DNA from: a bacterium
Lineage (GTDB): Bacteria; 4484-113; JAFGCY01
Length of the DNA: 64,000 bases
Direction: 5' to 3'
Assembly (NCBI GenBank): GCA_020849855.1
Contig: JADZFO010000015.1
Location: forward strand, 62,001 to 126,000
Shown: positions 44,346 to 52,796 of the stretch, piece by piece
Numbering within the stretch: the stretch's first letter is position 1
Layout of the letters: every line of letters starts with the position of its first letter
Notes under the pieces: generated by a model
Database searches by the model: none
What the model was told of the DNA's origin: nothing
The model's input: the letters and a program-made list of their open reading frames with translations, nothing else
Program-made: the position numbers and the translations under genes

Positions 44346-45434
44346 TTAAGTGAGTTGGCTCAGACGCTCGCTGGCAGACAGAATGGAGGTCAGGCGGACG
44401 CCGAAGTTCTCGTCGATCACCACAACCTCACCGCGGGCAAAGTACTTGCCGTTGACCAGCAGGTCGATAGGCTCTCCCGCAAGCTTATCCAGGGCAATAA
44501 GGCTGCCCTGGCCGTACTCAAGTATCTGCCGGATAGGCACTGTGGTCTTGCCCAGCTCGACGGTGATCGTGAGCGGGACATCCAGCAGCAGATCCAGGTT
44601 ACGCATTTCAATATCAGGCATCGGCGCGGGACCCAGCTGACTGAAGGCCGCCGGCGCATAGCTCATGTCTGAGGGCGCGATTGATCCCGAAGAAGCAGGC
44701 GGTGCTCCAAGGCCGGGAGCCGGGCCGGCTGCTTTGGCGGTCGGTGGCGGACTTGCCGCTGCCGTTGCCACCGGCTTCGGAGCCGGCATGATTACGGTCA
44801 GGATCCGCTGCACCAGGTCGGCCGGCAGGATATGGCGCACAACGGTCGGGCTGTCGCCGTTCTGGCTCAACTTGAGCCCGATCATCACGCCGGCAGCGGC
44901 ACTGAGCTCGCCTGCTGCGGCGGCCAGATCCACAAGGCTGGCGGCGCCGGCATTAGTGGCCACCTTCAGCGCTGAGGCCACGTTGGTCATGTAAGTGCCG
45001 TTGACTGTGGAGACAACTTCACTGACGGCGGAGATCTCCAGGTCCGAGAGGCTGTTGTCCTCGCCGCCTGGGTCACCGCCCGTCAGGGCGGCCGCCACCA
45101 TCTTGGCGAAGCCCGGTTCAAGCACCAGCAGGTGCGTGCACTCTTCGCCGACGGTCACCGGGATGCGGTAGATCAGGTCGTCGCCTACCAGGGCAGCAAG
45201 TTCATCACTGCTCACTGATGCGGCTTCCACCCCATCCAGGTTGTACTCAAAGCCGGTCATGGCATTGATCACACCCGCCAGGTTGCCCAGCGATTCGCGT
45301 TCAAAGGCGGCCAGCGCTTCAGTCTGTGCGCCGCTGAATGCGGTGCCGCCCGGGGCAGCGGCTGCCGGCGGGCTATCAACTGCCCCGCCCAGCAGGGCGT
45401 CAATCTCGGCCTGTGACAAACCAACGTCGGACAT
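44346..45434 (-). CDS. fliY: FliY/FliN-type motor switch protein with CheC-like domain
   Basis: The 362 residues form three parts. A FliM-like N-terminal peptide (GLSQAEIDALLGG) could bind CheY-P. A CheC/CheX-like domain (about 45-220) contains SDLEISAVSEVVSTVNGTYMTNVA, equivalent to the E-x2-N phosphatase helix. A C-terminal FliN (SpoA) domain holds LLLDVPLTITVELGKTTVPIRQILEYGQGSLIALDKLAGEPIDLLVNG. This is the FliY layout of Firmicutes, Thermotogae and spirochete-like systems. A Pro/Ala-rich linker separates the domains. It starts one base after the fliM stop. Confidence 0.92.
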   Translation of the reverse strand: MSDVGLSQAEIDALLGGAVDSPPAAAAPGGTAFSGAQTEALAAFERESLGNLAGVINAMTGFEYNLDGVEAASVSSDELAALVGDDLIYRIPVTVGEECTHLLVLEPGFAKMVAAALTGGDPGGEDNSLSDLEISAVSEVVSTVNGTYMTNVASALKVATNAGAASLVDLAAAAGELSAAAGVMIGLKLSQNGDSPTVVRHILPADLVQRILTVIMPAPKPVATAAASPPPTAKAAGPAPGLGAPPASSGSIAPSDMSYAPAAFSQLGPAPMPDIEMRNLDLLLDVPLTITVELGKTTVPIRQILEYGQGSLIALDKLAGEPIDLLVNGKYFARGEVVVIDENFGVRLTSILSASERLSQLT

Positions 45435-45435
45435 A

Positions 45436-46458
45436 TCAGTGCTTCCTTCTTACGGCCGGATGCAGGACCTGATCCGGCTCTTCTAGTACCTGGGTAATCT
45501 GGGCGCCGCGGTGCTTGCCCACAAGGCCTGGCCGGCAGAGGAACTTCTCCAGTCCCTCAACCCTGACCCTCAGCTCTTCGTTTACTGCTGTTTCCAGGAT
45601 GATCACATCACCCGGCTCAAGAGCCAGGATCTCGCGGAAGGTCAGCTGGGCCACGCCCAGCTCAACGGACATGGGCAGGCCCACCGCCTGCAGGATGCCG
45701 CTGGTCTTTTCCCGCGCTTCCCGGCTGGAACCGCGGGTGGCGACTGCGTACAGGGTCTGCGCGGAAAGCAGCGAGAGGATCGGCTCAAGCAGAACATAGG
45801 GATAGACAATGTTGATGATGCCGCTGAGGTTGCCGATTCGGGCCTCCAGGCTGATCAGCAGGATCATGTCGTTTGGGGGGACAATCTGGACGAAGAGCGG
45901 GTTGCTTTCGATGTCCTTCAGGGAGGGCTGCAGGTCGATCATCGAGGCCCAGGCTTCGCGCAGGAAGTCCATGCAGTCGTCCAGCAAGTTGCGGATCACG
46001 TGCGTTTCGATCTCGGTCAGCTCACGGTCGTTGGAGCCGCCCTCGCCGCTGCCGCCCAGCAGGCGGTCAATGATCGGCAGGCCCAGGGTGGGCGAGAACT
46101 CCAGCACAGCCTTGCCTTCCAGTGGTTCCAGGTTGAAAGCGCTGATGATGGTCGGGTTGGGGATGGAAAGCATGAACTCCTGGTAAGTCACCTGGTCCAC
46201 GGAGCTCACGCTGATGGAAACGAAGTTGCGCAGCACAGCAGAGAGCTTGCCGCTCCAGAGGCGGCCGAAGGTCTCATGCAGGATGTGGATCGTTCTGATC
46301 TGTTCCTTGCTGAACTTGCTGGGGCGCATGAAATCGTAGGGCTTGACCTTGACAGCTTTGTCGTTGGCCTCTGCCGCGATCTCTTCCGCCTTTAACTCGC
46401 CGGACGATAACGCATTTAATAGGGCGTCTATCTCGTCCTGGCTCAGAACTTCAGGCAT
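45436..46458 (-). CDS. fliM: Flagellar motor switch protein FliM
   Basis: FliM forms the C-ring and binds CheY-P. The 340 residues begin MPEVLSQDEIDALLNAL, the CheY-binding peptide. The middle domain follows with IRTIHILHETFGRLWSGKLSAVLRNFVSISV and the MLDRLLGG-equivalent IIDRLLGGSGEGG, then a SpoA C-terminus (LGVAQLTFREILALEPGDVIIL). A GGGGAGATAGG ribosome region precedes the ATG. It lies 40 bases after flbD and one base before fliY. Confidence 0.95.
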   Translation of the reverse strand: MPEVLSQDEIDALLNALSSGELKAEEIAAEANDKAVKVKPYDFMRPSKFSKEQIRTIHILHETFGRLWSGKLSAVLRNFVSISVSSVDQVTYQEFMLSIPNPTIISAFNLEPLEGKAVLEFSPTLGLPIIDRLLGGSGEGGSNDRELTEIETHVIRNLLDDCMDFLREAWASMIDLQPSLKDIESNPLFVQIVPPNDMILLISLEARIGNLSGIINIVYPYVLLEPILSLLSAQTLYAVATRGSSREAREKTSGILQAVGLPMSVELGVAQLTFREILALEPGDVIILETAVNEELRVRVEGLEKFLCRPGLVGKHRGAQITQVLEEPDQVLHPAVRRKH

Positions 46459-46498
46459 ACCGCCTATCTCCCCTGGGCCGCTGGGGCCGCTCTATAGC

Positions 46499-46708
46499 TC
46501 AGCCGCCTTCCGGCGGCAACACGCCGACGCTGTGAACACGCCGGGCATAGCTCAGCACGAGTTCGATGACCTCTTCGACGCTTTCGCGCACCAGCAGCTT
46601 CTTGCCTGAAAGCAGGCTGATCACTGTGTCGGGGGTGGCCTCAACCAGCTCAATCTGGTCGGCATTAAGCACAAAGCTCTCCCCGTTGCGCCTCGTCAAT
46701 CGGATCAT
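46499..46708 (-). CDS. flbD: FlbD-family flagellar protein
   Basis: The 69-residue protein matches the small FlbD family found near motAB and fliM in Firmicutes, spirochetes and others: MIRLTRRNGESFVLNADQIELVEATPDTVISLLSGKKLLVRESVEEVIELV. Its biochemical function is not established; it is not the Caulobacter regulator of the same name. It is the first gene of the switch unit. A sigma-28-like promoter lies 19 bases upstream of its ATG. Confidence 0.88.
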   Translation of the reverse strand: MIRLTRRNGESFVLNADQIELVEATPDTVISLLSGKKLLVRESVEEVIELVLSYARRVHSVGVLPPEGG

Positions 46709-46726
46709 GTCTACTCGCCAAGGGTT

Positions 46727-46753
46727 ATTTCGGCACTAAGTGCCTCTGTCTTG
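46727..46753 (-). promoter_or_regulatory. Candidate sigma-28 (FliA/SigD-type) promoter of flbD
   Basis: On minus, CAAG (46753-46750), 15 bases, then GCCGAAAT (46734-46727). The flagellar sigma consensus is TAAA-N15-GCCGATAA/T. The -10 matches seven of eight positions and the spacing is exact. The start of transcription would lie near 46720. Confidence 0.55.
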
Positions 46754-46782
46754 ACTCTGTAAGGTCTGGCGCAGCGAGGGCC

Positions 46783-47748
46783 TCAGGCCAGGACCATGGC
46801 CAGGTCATAAAGCGAGCGGTCGATTCCGCGGATGCCGGAAGTAGCCACGTCAAAGGCCACTTCCACCACTTCGCCGCGCAGCTGCCCCACCACCATGCCC
46901 GTGCGGCCGGCCAGATAGGCCTGTACCGCGGCAAAGCCGGTGCGTGAAGCGAGGATGCGGTCAACAGTGGTCGGGGCGCCGCCGCGCTGGATATGTCCAG
47001 GTATGCAGGCGCGCACCTCATGCATCTCGGGGAGGTGCTGGTTCAGAAAGCCGGTCAGGTCGGTCGCCCGTCCAGCGCCCTCGGCGATCACGACCAGGCT
47101 GAAGGTACGGCCGTCGGATATGCGGCGCGTGACCGTATCCAGCACTTCCTCGCGGTCCCAGGGTATCTCGGGGATCAGGATCACATCCGCGCCGCAGGCC
47201 ATGCCCGCGTGCAGCGCCAGCCAGCCGGCGTTGCGGCCCATGGCCTCGATCACGAAGGTGCGGTGATGGCTCTCGGCGGTATCGCGCAGGCGGTTGATGC
47301 ACCAGGCCAGGGTGTCGCAGGCAGTGTCGAAGCCCAGTGTCCGGTCCATGCCCGGGATGTCGTTATCGATGGTTCCGGTCAGGCCTATAACGTTGGCGCC
47401 GTTCTTCATCAGCGCCTTGGCGCCGCGGAAGGTGCCGTCGCCGCCGATTGCCAGCAGGCAGTCAATGCCGTGGTCTTTCAGAATGCCAGCGGCCTTGCCC
47501 GGACCGTGCGGCTGCAGCATCTCCGCGCTGCGCGCGCAGCCGATGAAGCTGCCGCCCCGGGACAGCATGTTTGAGACGGCCTTGGAGTCGACCTTCTCAA
47601 ACTCCCCGGCCAGCAGGCCCTCATAACCGCGGTAAATCAGCTCGACTTCCAGCCCGGCACTGATGCCGCAGCGGACCACAGCGCGCACGGCCGCGTTCAT
47701 GCCGGGAGCATCTCCCCCGCTGGTAAGCACGGCAATCTTCTTTGGCAT
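46783..47748 (-). CDS. pfkA: 6-phosphofructokinase
   Basis: It phosphorylates fructose 6-phosphate in glycolysis. The 321 residues contain LTSGGDAPGMNAAVR, the nucleotide loop IGGDGTFRGA, the catalytic LTGTIDNDIPGMD, and EAMGRNAGWLALHAG. A Gly rather than Asp after GGD suggests ATP rather than pyrophosphate as donor. HIQRGGAPTTVDRILASR is standard. TATAAT ends seven bases before ATG 47748 and overlaps the scpA stop, so pfkA has its own leaderless-type promoter inside the cluster. Confidence 0.95.
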   Translation of the reverse strand: MPKKIAVLTSGGDAPGMNAAVRAVVRCGISAGLEVELIYRGYEGLLAGEFEKVDSKAVSNMLSRGGSFIGCARSAEMLQPHGPGKAAGILKDHGIDCLLAIGGDGTFRGAKALMKNGANVIGLTGTIDNDIPGMDRTLGFDTACDTLAWCINRLRDTAESHHRTFVIEAMGRNAGWLALHAGMACGADVILIPEIPWDREEVLDTVTRRISDGRTFSLVVIAEGAGRATDLTGFLNQHLPEMHEVRACIPGHIQRGGAPTTVDRILASRTGFAAVQAYLAGRTGMVVGQLRGEVVEVAFDVATSGIRGIDRSLYDLAMVLA

Positions 47749-47755
47749 GGCGGGG

Positions 47756-47761
47756 ATTATA
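47756..47761 (-). promoter_or_regulatory. -10 hexamer of pfkA (leaderless-type)
   Basis: A perfect TATAAT on minus lies seven bases before ATG 47748. It overlaps the TAA of scpA. Confidence 0.65.
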
Positions 47762-48485
47762 TCGGCGCCTGGGCGAAAGTGGCATAGACCGCAATCTGGC
47801 CCTCGCGGCGCTCAAAGCCGGCGCGCTCGTCCTTGATCAGCTCAAGCAGTGCAATGAAAGTCACAACCAGCCAGAACACGTTGGGCTGGCTGCCCAGGAT
47901 TTCCTCCAGGCTGCTTGGGCCTTCCTCCAGCTTCGCGCTGACCCAGTCGCGGGCCTGGTCAACGTCGTAGTCGTCCTTGAAGATGCTGATCTGCTTGAAG
48001 CGCGGGCGCTGCAGGATCTCCTGGAAGGCATTCATCAGGTCATAGACCGAGAGGCTCTCCATCGTGTAAACGATCTCAGCTTCCATCTTTTCCACAGCCT
48101 GGCGCGGCCAGTGCCTGCCGGTCTGCTCAAAGCGCTGCTGCAGCTCGCCGGTGACCTCCTGAATGCCGCGGTAGGCCACCAGGCGGCGTATCAGCTCCTG
48201 GCGCTGGTCCTCGGCGGAGTCCACCGCTTCCTCGCCCTCAGTCTCACCGGGCTGTCCCGGCAGCAAAAGCCGGCTCTTCAGCTCGACAAGTGTGGCCGCC
48301 ATGGCCAGGAACTGGTAAGCCTGGGCCAGGTCCTTCACGCCGTGCGCCTCGATGAAGGTGAGGTACTCGGCGGTGATGACACCCACATCCAGGTCCAGCA
48401 GGTCCAGCTCGCTGACCCGGATCAGGTGCAGCAGCAGGTCCAGGGGCCCGGTGAACTGCTCCAGACTGACGACGTAATCCTGCAC
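47757..48485 (-). CDS. scpA: Segregation and condensation protein A
   Basis: ScpA is the kleisin subunit of the SMC-ScpAB condensin. From GTG 48485 (VQDYVVSLEQFTGPLDLLLHLIRVSELDL) the product has 242 residues and the family's N-terminal signature. FLAMAATLVELKSRLLLPGQP and a winged-helix C-terminus (VFWLVVTFIALLELIKDERAGF) follow. The GTG fits TATAAT nine bases upstream; the longer frame adds a non-homologous 26 residues. scpB is not in the window. Confidence 0.92.
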   Translation of the reverse strand: MQDYVVSLEQFTGPLDLLLHLIRVSELDLLDLDVGVITAEYLTFIEAHGVKDLAQAYQFLAMAATLVELKSRLLLPGQPGETEGEEAVDSAEDQRQELIRRLVAYRGIQEVTGELQQRFEQTGRHWPRQAVEKMEAEIVYTMESLSVYDLMNAFQEILQRPRFKQISIFKDDYDVDQARDWVSAKLEEGPSSLEEILGSQPNVFWLVVTFIALLELIKDERAGFERREGQIAVYATFAQAPI

Positions 48486-48494
48486 AGGGCCAGA

Positions 48495-48500
48495 ATTATA
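48495..48500 (-). promoter_or_regulatory. -10 hexamer of scpA (leaderless-type)
   Basis: A perfect TATAAT on minus lies nine bases before GTG 48485, in the 34-base gap after the M50 peptidase gene. Confidence 0.55.
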
Positions 48501-48519
48501 GGCGCAAGGCCGCCGCTTC

Positions 48520-49185
48520 TTAGCCGCTGAAACCGAAGAGCCAGGCGATGTAGTCCATGCCAAAGCCGGCCCCGATGCCCTGCAGGATGATCATGCGCAT
48601 ACCGCCAAGCAGGGGGCCAAGAATGCGCAGGTACATCAGTGCGAGGATGATCAGCAGGCCGTAGGGCGCCAGACGCTGCAGCTTTTCGCCGGTGCGCCAG
48701 GGCAGCAGGTTGATCAGCACATTGCCACCGTCCAGCGGCGGGATCGGCAGCATGTTGAAAAGGATCAGGCCAATGTTGATCAGCAGGAAGGTCGTGATCA
48801 GTATCTGGGCGAAGCCATAAAGCGGCAGGCCGGCCATGTACATGATGTAGCTGATGGCCACGGTCAGGCAGGCCAGACAGAGGTTCATCAGCGGACCGGC
48901 GATGGCGACAAGGATCAGGCCCTTACGGCGGTCCTTGAAGTACATGGGGTTTGTCAGCACCGGCTTGCCCCAGCCAAGGCCGAAACCGGCGAAGATCGTC
49001 ACCAGGATCATGATCAGGCCGATCGGGTCAAAGTGCGCGGCCGGGTTGACCGTCATGCGGCCCTGGGAGCGCGGCGTCGGATCACCAAGCTTGTCCGCCA
49101 TCGCCGCATGGCCAAACTCATGCAGGGCGATGGCCGGAATGATGCTGATGATTGCAGCCAGTGCGTACTGTAGTTGGTCGATCAT
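48520..49185 (-). CDS. Site-2 protease-type M50 membrane metallopeptidase
   Basis: The 221-residue polytopic protein has the zinc motif HEFGH in IPAIALHEFGHAAMADKLGD and the third ligand in NMLPIPPLDGGNVL. Family members of this short class lack a PDZ domain. Their substrates are mostly unknown; some act in regulated intramembrane proteolysis. MTVNPAAHFDPIG is typical. The ATG directly follows GAGAAGAGG. TATTAA lies 11 bases upstream of the ATG. The gene clusters with scpA as in several bacterial phyla. Confidence 0.9.
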   Translation of the reverse strand: MIDQLQYALAAIISIIPAIALHEFGHAAMADKLGDPTPRSQGRMTVNPAAHFDPIGLIMILVTIFAGFGLGWGKPVLTNPMYFKDRRKGLILVAIAGPLMNLCLACLTVAISYIMYMAGLPLYGFAQILITTFLLINIGLILFNMLPIPPLDGGNVLINLLPWRTGEKLQRLAPYGLLIILALMYLRILGPLLGGMRMIILQGIGAGFGMDYIAWLFGFSG

Positions 49186-49234
49186 CCTCTTCTCGCTTAA
49201 TACCCGTGGCGGCTCAGCTTATCGTGAGAACGCC

Positions 49235-50623
49235 TCATCTTCCGGGATCCAGGCCGATTTCGGCCGATTCGTCTTCTTCCTCCAGCAGATCGCTGATGAA
49301 GCGCCGGGCGTAGTCACGCTCGGCATCCAGGTCGGCCAGCAGCCCGTCCAGGCGCAGATAGCGCAGGCGGTCGCGCAGCTCGCCCAGGGAGCGGCCTGGC
49401 CGCAGGCCCATGGACATCATTTCGGCGGAACTCAGCTCGCTGCGCACAAGGCTCCAGTCGGTGATGTAGCGGAACAGGGTCTTGCGCAGCTCGGCTTCTT
49501 CCTGGCTGCGCGGCTGCATGGTGAAGACTGCCACTGTCACGGCCTGGCGCGAGTAACTCTGCAGCAGTCGGGTGGCCAGGCTGGGCGGCTGCAGATGCAC
49601 CGCGAAATCGCCGGCCTCGCGCAGCAGGGCCCGGGCCTGCCGCAGCCAGCGGATCTGCCGGGCAAAGATGCCAAGGCGCTGGCAGGCGCTTTCAAGCTGC
49701 TCGCTGTCCACCGCGCCAAGAGCCCAGGCGGTACGGATCAGCCAGGGCTCAATCTCTTCCTGTTCCAGCACCTCGGCGTTGTTCTTGATCGCGATATCCA
49801 GCGCGCGGGCGTCGGTGGCCTGCCAGCCGCTGTAAAGCTCTTCCAGCGCCGGGTGCACAGAGCGCATCAGGCCTGAAAAGGCCAGGGCCTGCCAGATATC
49901 CGCCCAGCGCGGCTCGTTGCCCGTGCACTCAAGCTCATAACGCACGCGCTCCGGGCTGACAAAGTCCATGTTGCCTTCAATGATTGCGCTAAGCAGCTGT
50001 TCCTTGGTGGTCGGTTCCAGGTCATAGCCCAGGCGCATGGTGTAGCGCAGAGCCCTGAACAGGCGGGTAGGGTCGTCGTAGAAACTGCCGGTGCTCAGCG
50101 TGCGAACCAGCCTGGCCTTGATGTCCCCGATACCGCCGGTGCTGTCAATCAGGCGGCCGAAGTCCTCTGACACGTCGATGGCCACTGCGTTTATGGAAAA
50201 GTCGCGGCGCAGCAGGTCGCTTTCAATGCTCACGCCGGGCTCCACCACGGGCAACTGGCCAGGGATCGGGTAATCCTCGCGCCGCGCCGAAGCGATGTCG
50301 ATCTCCGCCGGGTCTTCAGTGACCAGTGTGGCCGTGGAAAAGGCCTGGTTCACCTTGATCTGGCCCGGCAGGCGGCGGTAAAGCTCATAGGCGAAGCGCA
50401 CACCATCGCCCTCCACCACCACGTCGAAGTCCCGCAGGTCGGCCATGAACTGCTCGCGGGTGAACTGCTGCAGGCGGATGCGGGCCATCTCGCGCGGCAC
50501 ACCGCCCACCAGCGCCGCCCGCACGCCCAGGGTGTTCGCCACATCCCGTATGCGATAGACGACATGCCGCAGGCCGACGGGCAGACAGTCATCAAGCATG
50601 GCGGCCAGGTTGGCTGTATGCAT
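49235..50623 (-). CDS. CCA-adding enzyme / poly(A) polymerase family nucleotidyltransferase
   Basis: This class II nucleotidyltransferase probably matures or repairs the tRNA 3' end. From ATG 50623 (MHTANLAAMLDDCLP) it has 462 residues. The head has ALVGGVPREMARIRL where most members read GGxVRD, then DFDVVVEGDG with the DxD metal ligands. ESDLLRRDFSINAVAID, STGGIGDIKARLVRTL and FYDDPTRLFRALRY follow. TATACT lies eight bases before the ATG, and the upstream extension of the frame is not family-like. Whether it adds CCA, only CC/A, or poly(A) cannot be told. Confidence 0.88.
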   Translation of the reverse strand: MHTANLAAMLDDCLPVGLRHVVYRIRDVANTLGVRAALVGGVPREMARIRLQQFTREQFMADLRDFDVVVEGDGVRFAYELYRRLPGQIKVNQAFSTATLVTEDPAEIDIASARREDYPIPGQLPVVEPGVSIESDLLRRDFSINAVAIDVSEDFGRLIDSTGGIGDIKARLVRTLSTGSFYDDPTRLFRALRYTMRLGYDLEPTTKEQLLSAIIEGNMDFVSPERVRYELECTGNEPRWADIWQALAFSGLMRSVHPALEELYSGWQATDARALDIAIKNNAEVLEQEEIEPWLIRTAWALGAVDSEQLESACQRLGIFARQIRWLRQARALLREAGDFAVHLQPPSLATRLLQSYSRQAVTVAVFTMQPRSQEEAELRKTLFRYITDWSLVRSELSSAEMMSMGLRPGRSLGELRDRLRYLRLDGLLADLDAERDYARRFISDLLEEEDESAEIGLDPGR

Positions 50624-50631
50624 GCCGCTCA

Positions 50632-50637
50632 AGTATA
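50632..50637 (-). promoter_or_regulatory. -10 hexamer of the CCA-adding enzyme gene
   Basis: TATACT on minus ends eight bases before ATG 50623, with no Shine-Dalgarno. Confidence 0.5.
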
Positions 50638-50682
50638 GTCCTTCAGGCCACGGGCAGAGTTTCTGAACAGCTTCAATCCTGC

Positions 50683-51279
50683 TTAAGCCTGCATTGCAGG
50701 CTGGCTGCTCTGACGCCTCTGGCCCAGCCACCTTGCCGCCTTGCGCCACATGAAGACCATGCCGACCAGCACAAGCAGGCCCATCAGCAGCGGCAGCAGG
50801 ATTCCAAGCGCTGTTCCGCCGATTGAGCCGATGTCTTCGACCACGGACATCAGCGGGCTGGCCGTACCGCCGCTGAAGGCGGCCGTCAGCAGGCGGGTCT
50901 TGGCCTTTACAAAGCTGATGCTGCCTGCAACTGATACGCCGGTGATGATACCCAGCACCAGGCTCAGGTTCGGGTCCATCCCGGTGATGATGCTGGAAGC
51001 CAGCAGGGCGCCGGCCAGCGGCTTGACCACGAGGCCCGCGGCATCCAGTGCGTGGTCAAGTCCAGGGATCTTGTCGGCAACAATTTCAAGAATCGCGGCG
51101 AGGGCGAAGATGCTCACAGTCAAAGGCTCACCCAGCCAGGCAAAGCTGGGGGCGAGGCTCAGATAGCCGGTCCAGGCCAGCAGGCTGACGGCTGTCACCG
51201 GCACAAAGGCGCGCAGGCCGCAACAAGCAGATAGTGAAACGGCCATCAAGATCATGAAGATGATGTCCTGTGCCTGCAT
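50683..51279 (-). CDS. DUF4126-family membrane protein
   Basis: From ATG 51279 (MQAQDIIFMILMAVSLSACCGLRAFVP) the 198-residue product matches DUF4126: CGLRAFVPVTAVSLLAW near the N-terminus, VADKIPGLDHALDAAGLVVKPLAGALLASS, and NTTSPLVSxxED-like TASPLMSVVEDIGSIGGTALGI. Six membrane segments are likely. Function unknown. The longer frame covers the pspA promoter region and is unlikely. It is divergent from pspA across a 169-base region with TATAAA on minus (51331-51336) and TATAAT on plus (51338-51343). Confidence 0.8.
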   Translation of the reverse strand: MQAQDIIFMILMAVSLSACCGLRAFVPVTAVSLLAWTGYLSLAPSFAWLGEPLTVSIFALAAILEIVADKIPGLDHALDAAGLVVKPLAGALLASSIITGMDPNLSLVLGIITGVSVAGSISFVKAKTRLLTAAFSGGTASPLMSVVEDIGSIGGTALGILLPLLMGLLVLVGMVFMWRKAARWLGQRRQSSQPAMQA

Positions 51280-51337
51280 ACTTATCTTCAACCCCCACCT
51301 TAGAAAAATTAAGGTATCACTTGCGTGACCTTTATAG

Positions 51338-51343
51338 TATAAT
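51338..51343 (+). promoter_or_regulatory. -10 hexamer upstream of pspA
   Basis: A perfect TATAAT gives a leader of about 100 nt before the pspA ATG. The leader contains a GCCCGC/GCGGGC inverted repeat just before the AGGAG ribosome site. No good -35 is visible, which suggests activator dependence or an alternative sigma factor. Confidence 0.5.
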
Positions 51344-51448
51344 GTCCCGGCGGCGCTTTTCAAGCTGACCGCTGGAAATCGCGCATAAATCGGATTACGG
51401 GCCCGCTGGATCCTTCGGCGGGCAGGCAGAAACACAGGAGCCAAAACA

Positions 51449-52192
51449 ATGTGGCAACGCTTCGTGCGCTGGCTGCGCAGCCTCTTCGGCGGTTTCATCG
51501 AGTCTGTGGAAGACCCTGAGCTGGTCCTCAAGCAGGCCATCCGCGACATGCGCGACAAGGTGCCCAAGATCAACCAGAACCTGGCGCGGATGAAGGGTGG
51601 CCTGATCCTGCTGCAGAAGGAATACGAGGGCTACGTTGCCGAGGAAGCCAAGCTGACCGCCCGCGTCAAGGCGGCGCTGGAAGGCGGCGATGAGGAGCTG
51701 GCGGCGGACTATGCCGTGCGCCTCAAGCAGACCCAAACCAACAAGGCCCGCAGCTTCGAGCAGTTCCAGAAGGCCAAGGAAGCCTACGACAAGGCCGTTG
51801 AGTTCAAGCTCGATTACATGCGCGAGATGGACAAGAAGGTCAAGGTCGCAGAGCAGGCCCTGCGTGAGCATGAGGCCAGCAAGTGGAAGGCCGAGATCGC
51901 CCAGGTCTTCGAGACCTTTGAGGTCGGCGACATCGACAGCACTGTCGACGAGATGGTCCAGAAGCTGGCGCGCAAGACCGCCGAAGGCGAGGCGAAGCTT
52001 GAGATGGCCGTCGAGAGCGTCGACATGCGCGATATCGAGCTGGAGAAGCGCGCCGAGAAGCTGGAGGCCCAGGAGCTGCTGAAGCAGTTCAAGGCTGAGT
52101 GGGGCATGGGCAGCAAGGACCTGGAAAGCCCGGCCGCCGAGAAGACCGTCGGTCCGGCCCAGACTGAGACGCAGGGTACGCCGCCGGCCTAA
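51449..52192 (+). CDS. pspA: PspA/IM30 (Vipp1)-family membrane-stress protein
   Basis: PspA proteins are ESCRT-III-like and coat damaged inner membranes. The 247-residue helical protein starts MWQRFVRWLRSLFGGFIESVEDPELVLKQAIRDMRDKVPKINQ, with the amphipathic N-terminal helix and the conserved EDPE. Long coiled coil follows. The tail adds a Pro/Thr-rich stretch. AGGAG lies nine bases before the ATG. Two small membrane-protein genes and an M48 peptidase follow on the same strand, as in envelope-stress clusters. Confidence 0.93.
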   Translation: MWQRFVRWLRSLFGGFIESVEDPELVLKQAIRDMRDKVPKINQNLARMKGGLILLQKEYEGYVAEEAKLTARVKAALEGGDEELAADYAVRLKQTQTNKARSFEQFQKAKEAYDKAVEFKLDYMREMDKKVKVAEQALREHEASKWKAEIAQVFETFEVGDIDSTVDEMVQKLARKTAEGEAKLEMAVESVDMRDIELEKRAEKLEAQELLKQFKAEWGMGSKDLESPAAEKTVGPAQTETQGTPPA

Positions 52193-52232
52193 CTGCTGCA
52201 GCGATTCGGGGCCGGACAGCTGAGGAGGGCGA

Positions 52233-52769
52233 ATGCCAAGCACATTTCTGCGGCGTCTGGCCCTGCGGCTCTCGCTTATGCGCTGGTATCCCAGCCCGAC
52301 CGGCACATACATTTATCTCGCGGTGATCCTGCCGGACGCCGTGCGGATGCCAGGCCAGCCGAACTCACTGGCCAGCCTCGGCATCGCGCTGCTGTGCATC
52401 CTCTTCGCCTACTGGTTCTTCCCCTGGTATGGGAACAGCCAGTACCTGCAGAGTTTGCGCTCCTTAAGCCACGTATACAAGGCGCATCAGCAGATGCAGC
52501 TGATCGATTCGGTCCGCACCGGCCTGGCGCTCAGTCTGGCCCTGCTCGTGATCTACATCAAGCTGAAGTACGGAATCTCCTCGCTCAGCCGCGACCCGGA
52601 TATCTGGAAGCAGCCATTGGCGGCTTTCGCCCTTTACAGCCCACTGCTGCTGGGGCTTGCCGACTACTTTCTCAGCGGCCTGCTGAAGCGAGCGGCGGTC
52701 CAGCGCGTAAGCGACACTCCGGCCGAGGAAGGGGTCTATTTTGAACTGGAAGAAGACGATGAGCCCTGA
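52233..52769 (+). CDS. Polytopic membrane protein in the pspA cluster, unknown
   Basis: I do not recognise the family. The 178 residues have three or four hydrophobic segments (about 48-66, 96-112, 128-148) and an acidic tail EEGVYFELEEDDEP. A strong GGAGGG ribosome site precedes ATG 52233, which lies 40 bases after pspA. The next gene begins 27 bases downstream, so the three are probably co-transcribed. Confidence 0.65.
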   Translation: MPSTFLRRLALRLSLMRWYPSPTGTYIYLAVILPDAVRMPGQPNSLASLGIALLCILFAYWFFPWYGNSQYLQSLRSLSHVYKAHQQMQLIDSVRTGLALSLALLVIYIKLKYGISSLSRDPDIWKQPLAAFALYSPLLLGLADYFLSGLLKRAAVQRVSDTPAEEGVYFELEEDDEP

Positions 52770-52796
52770 GCAGGGATTGTCAACGGTCATGCTTCA

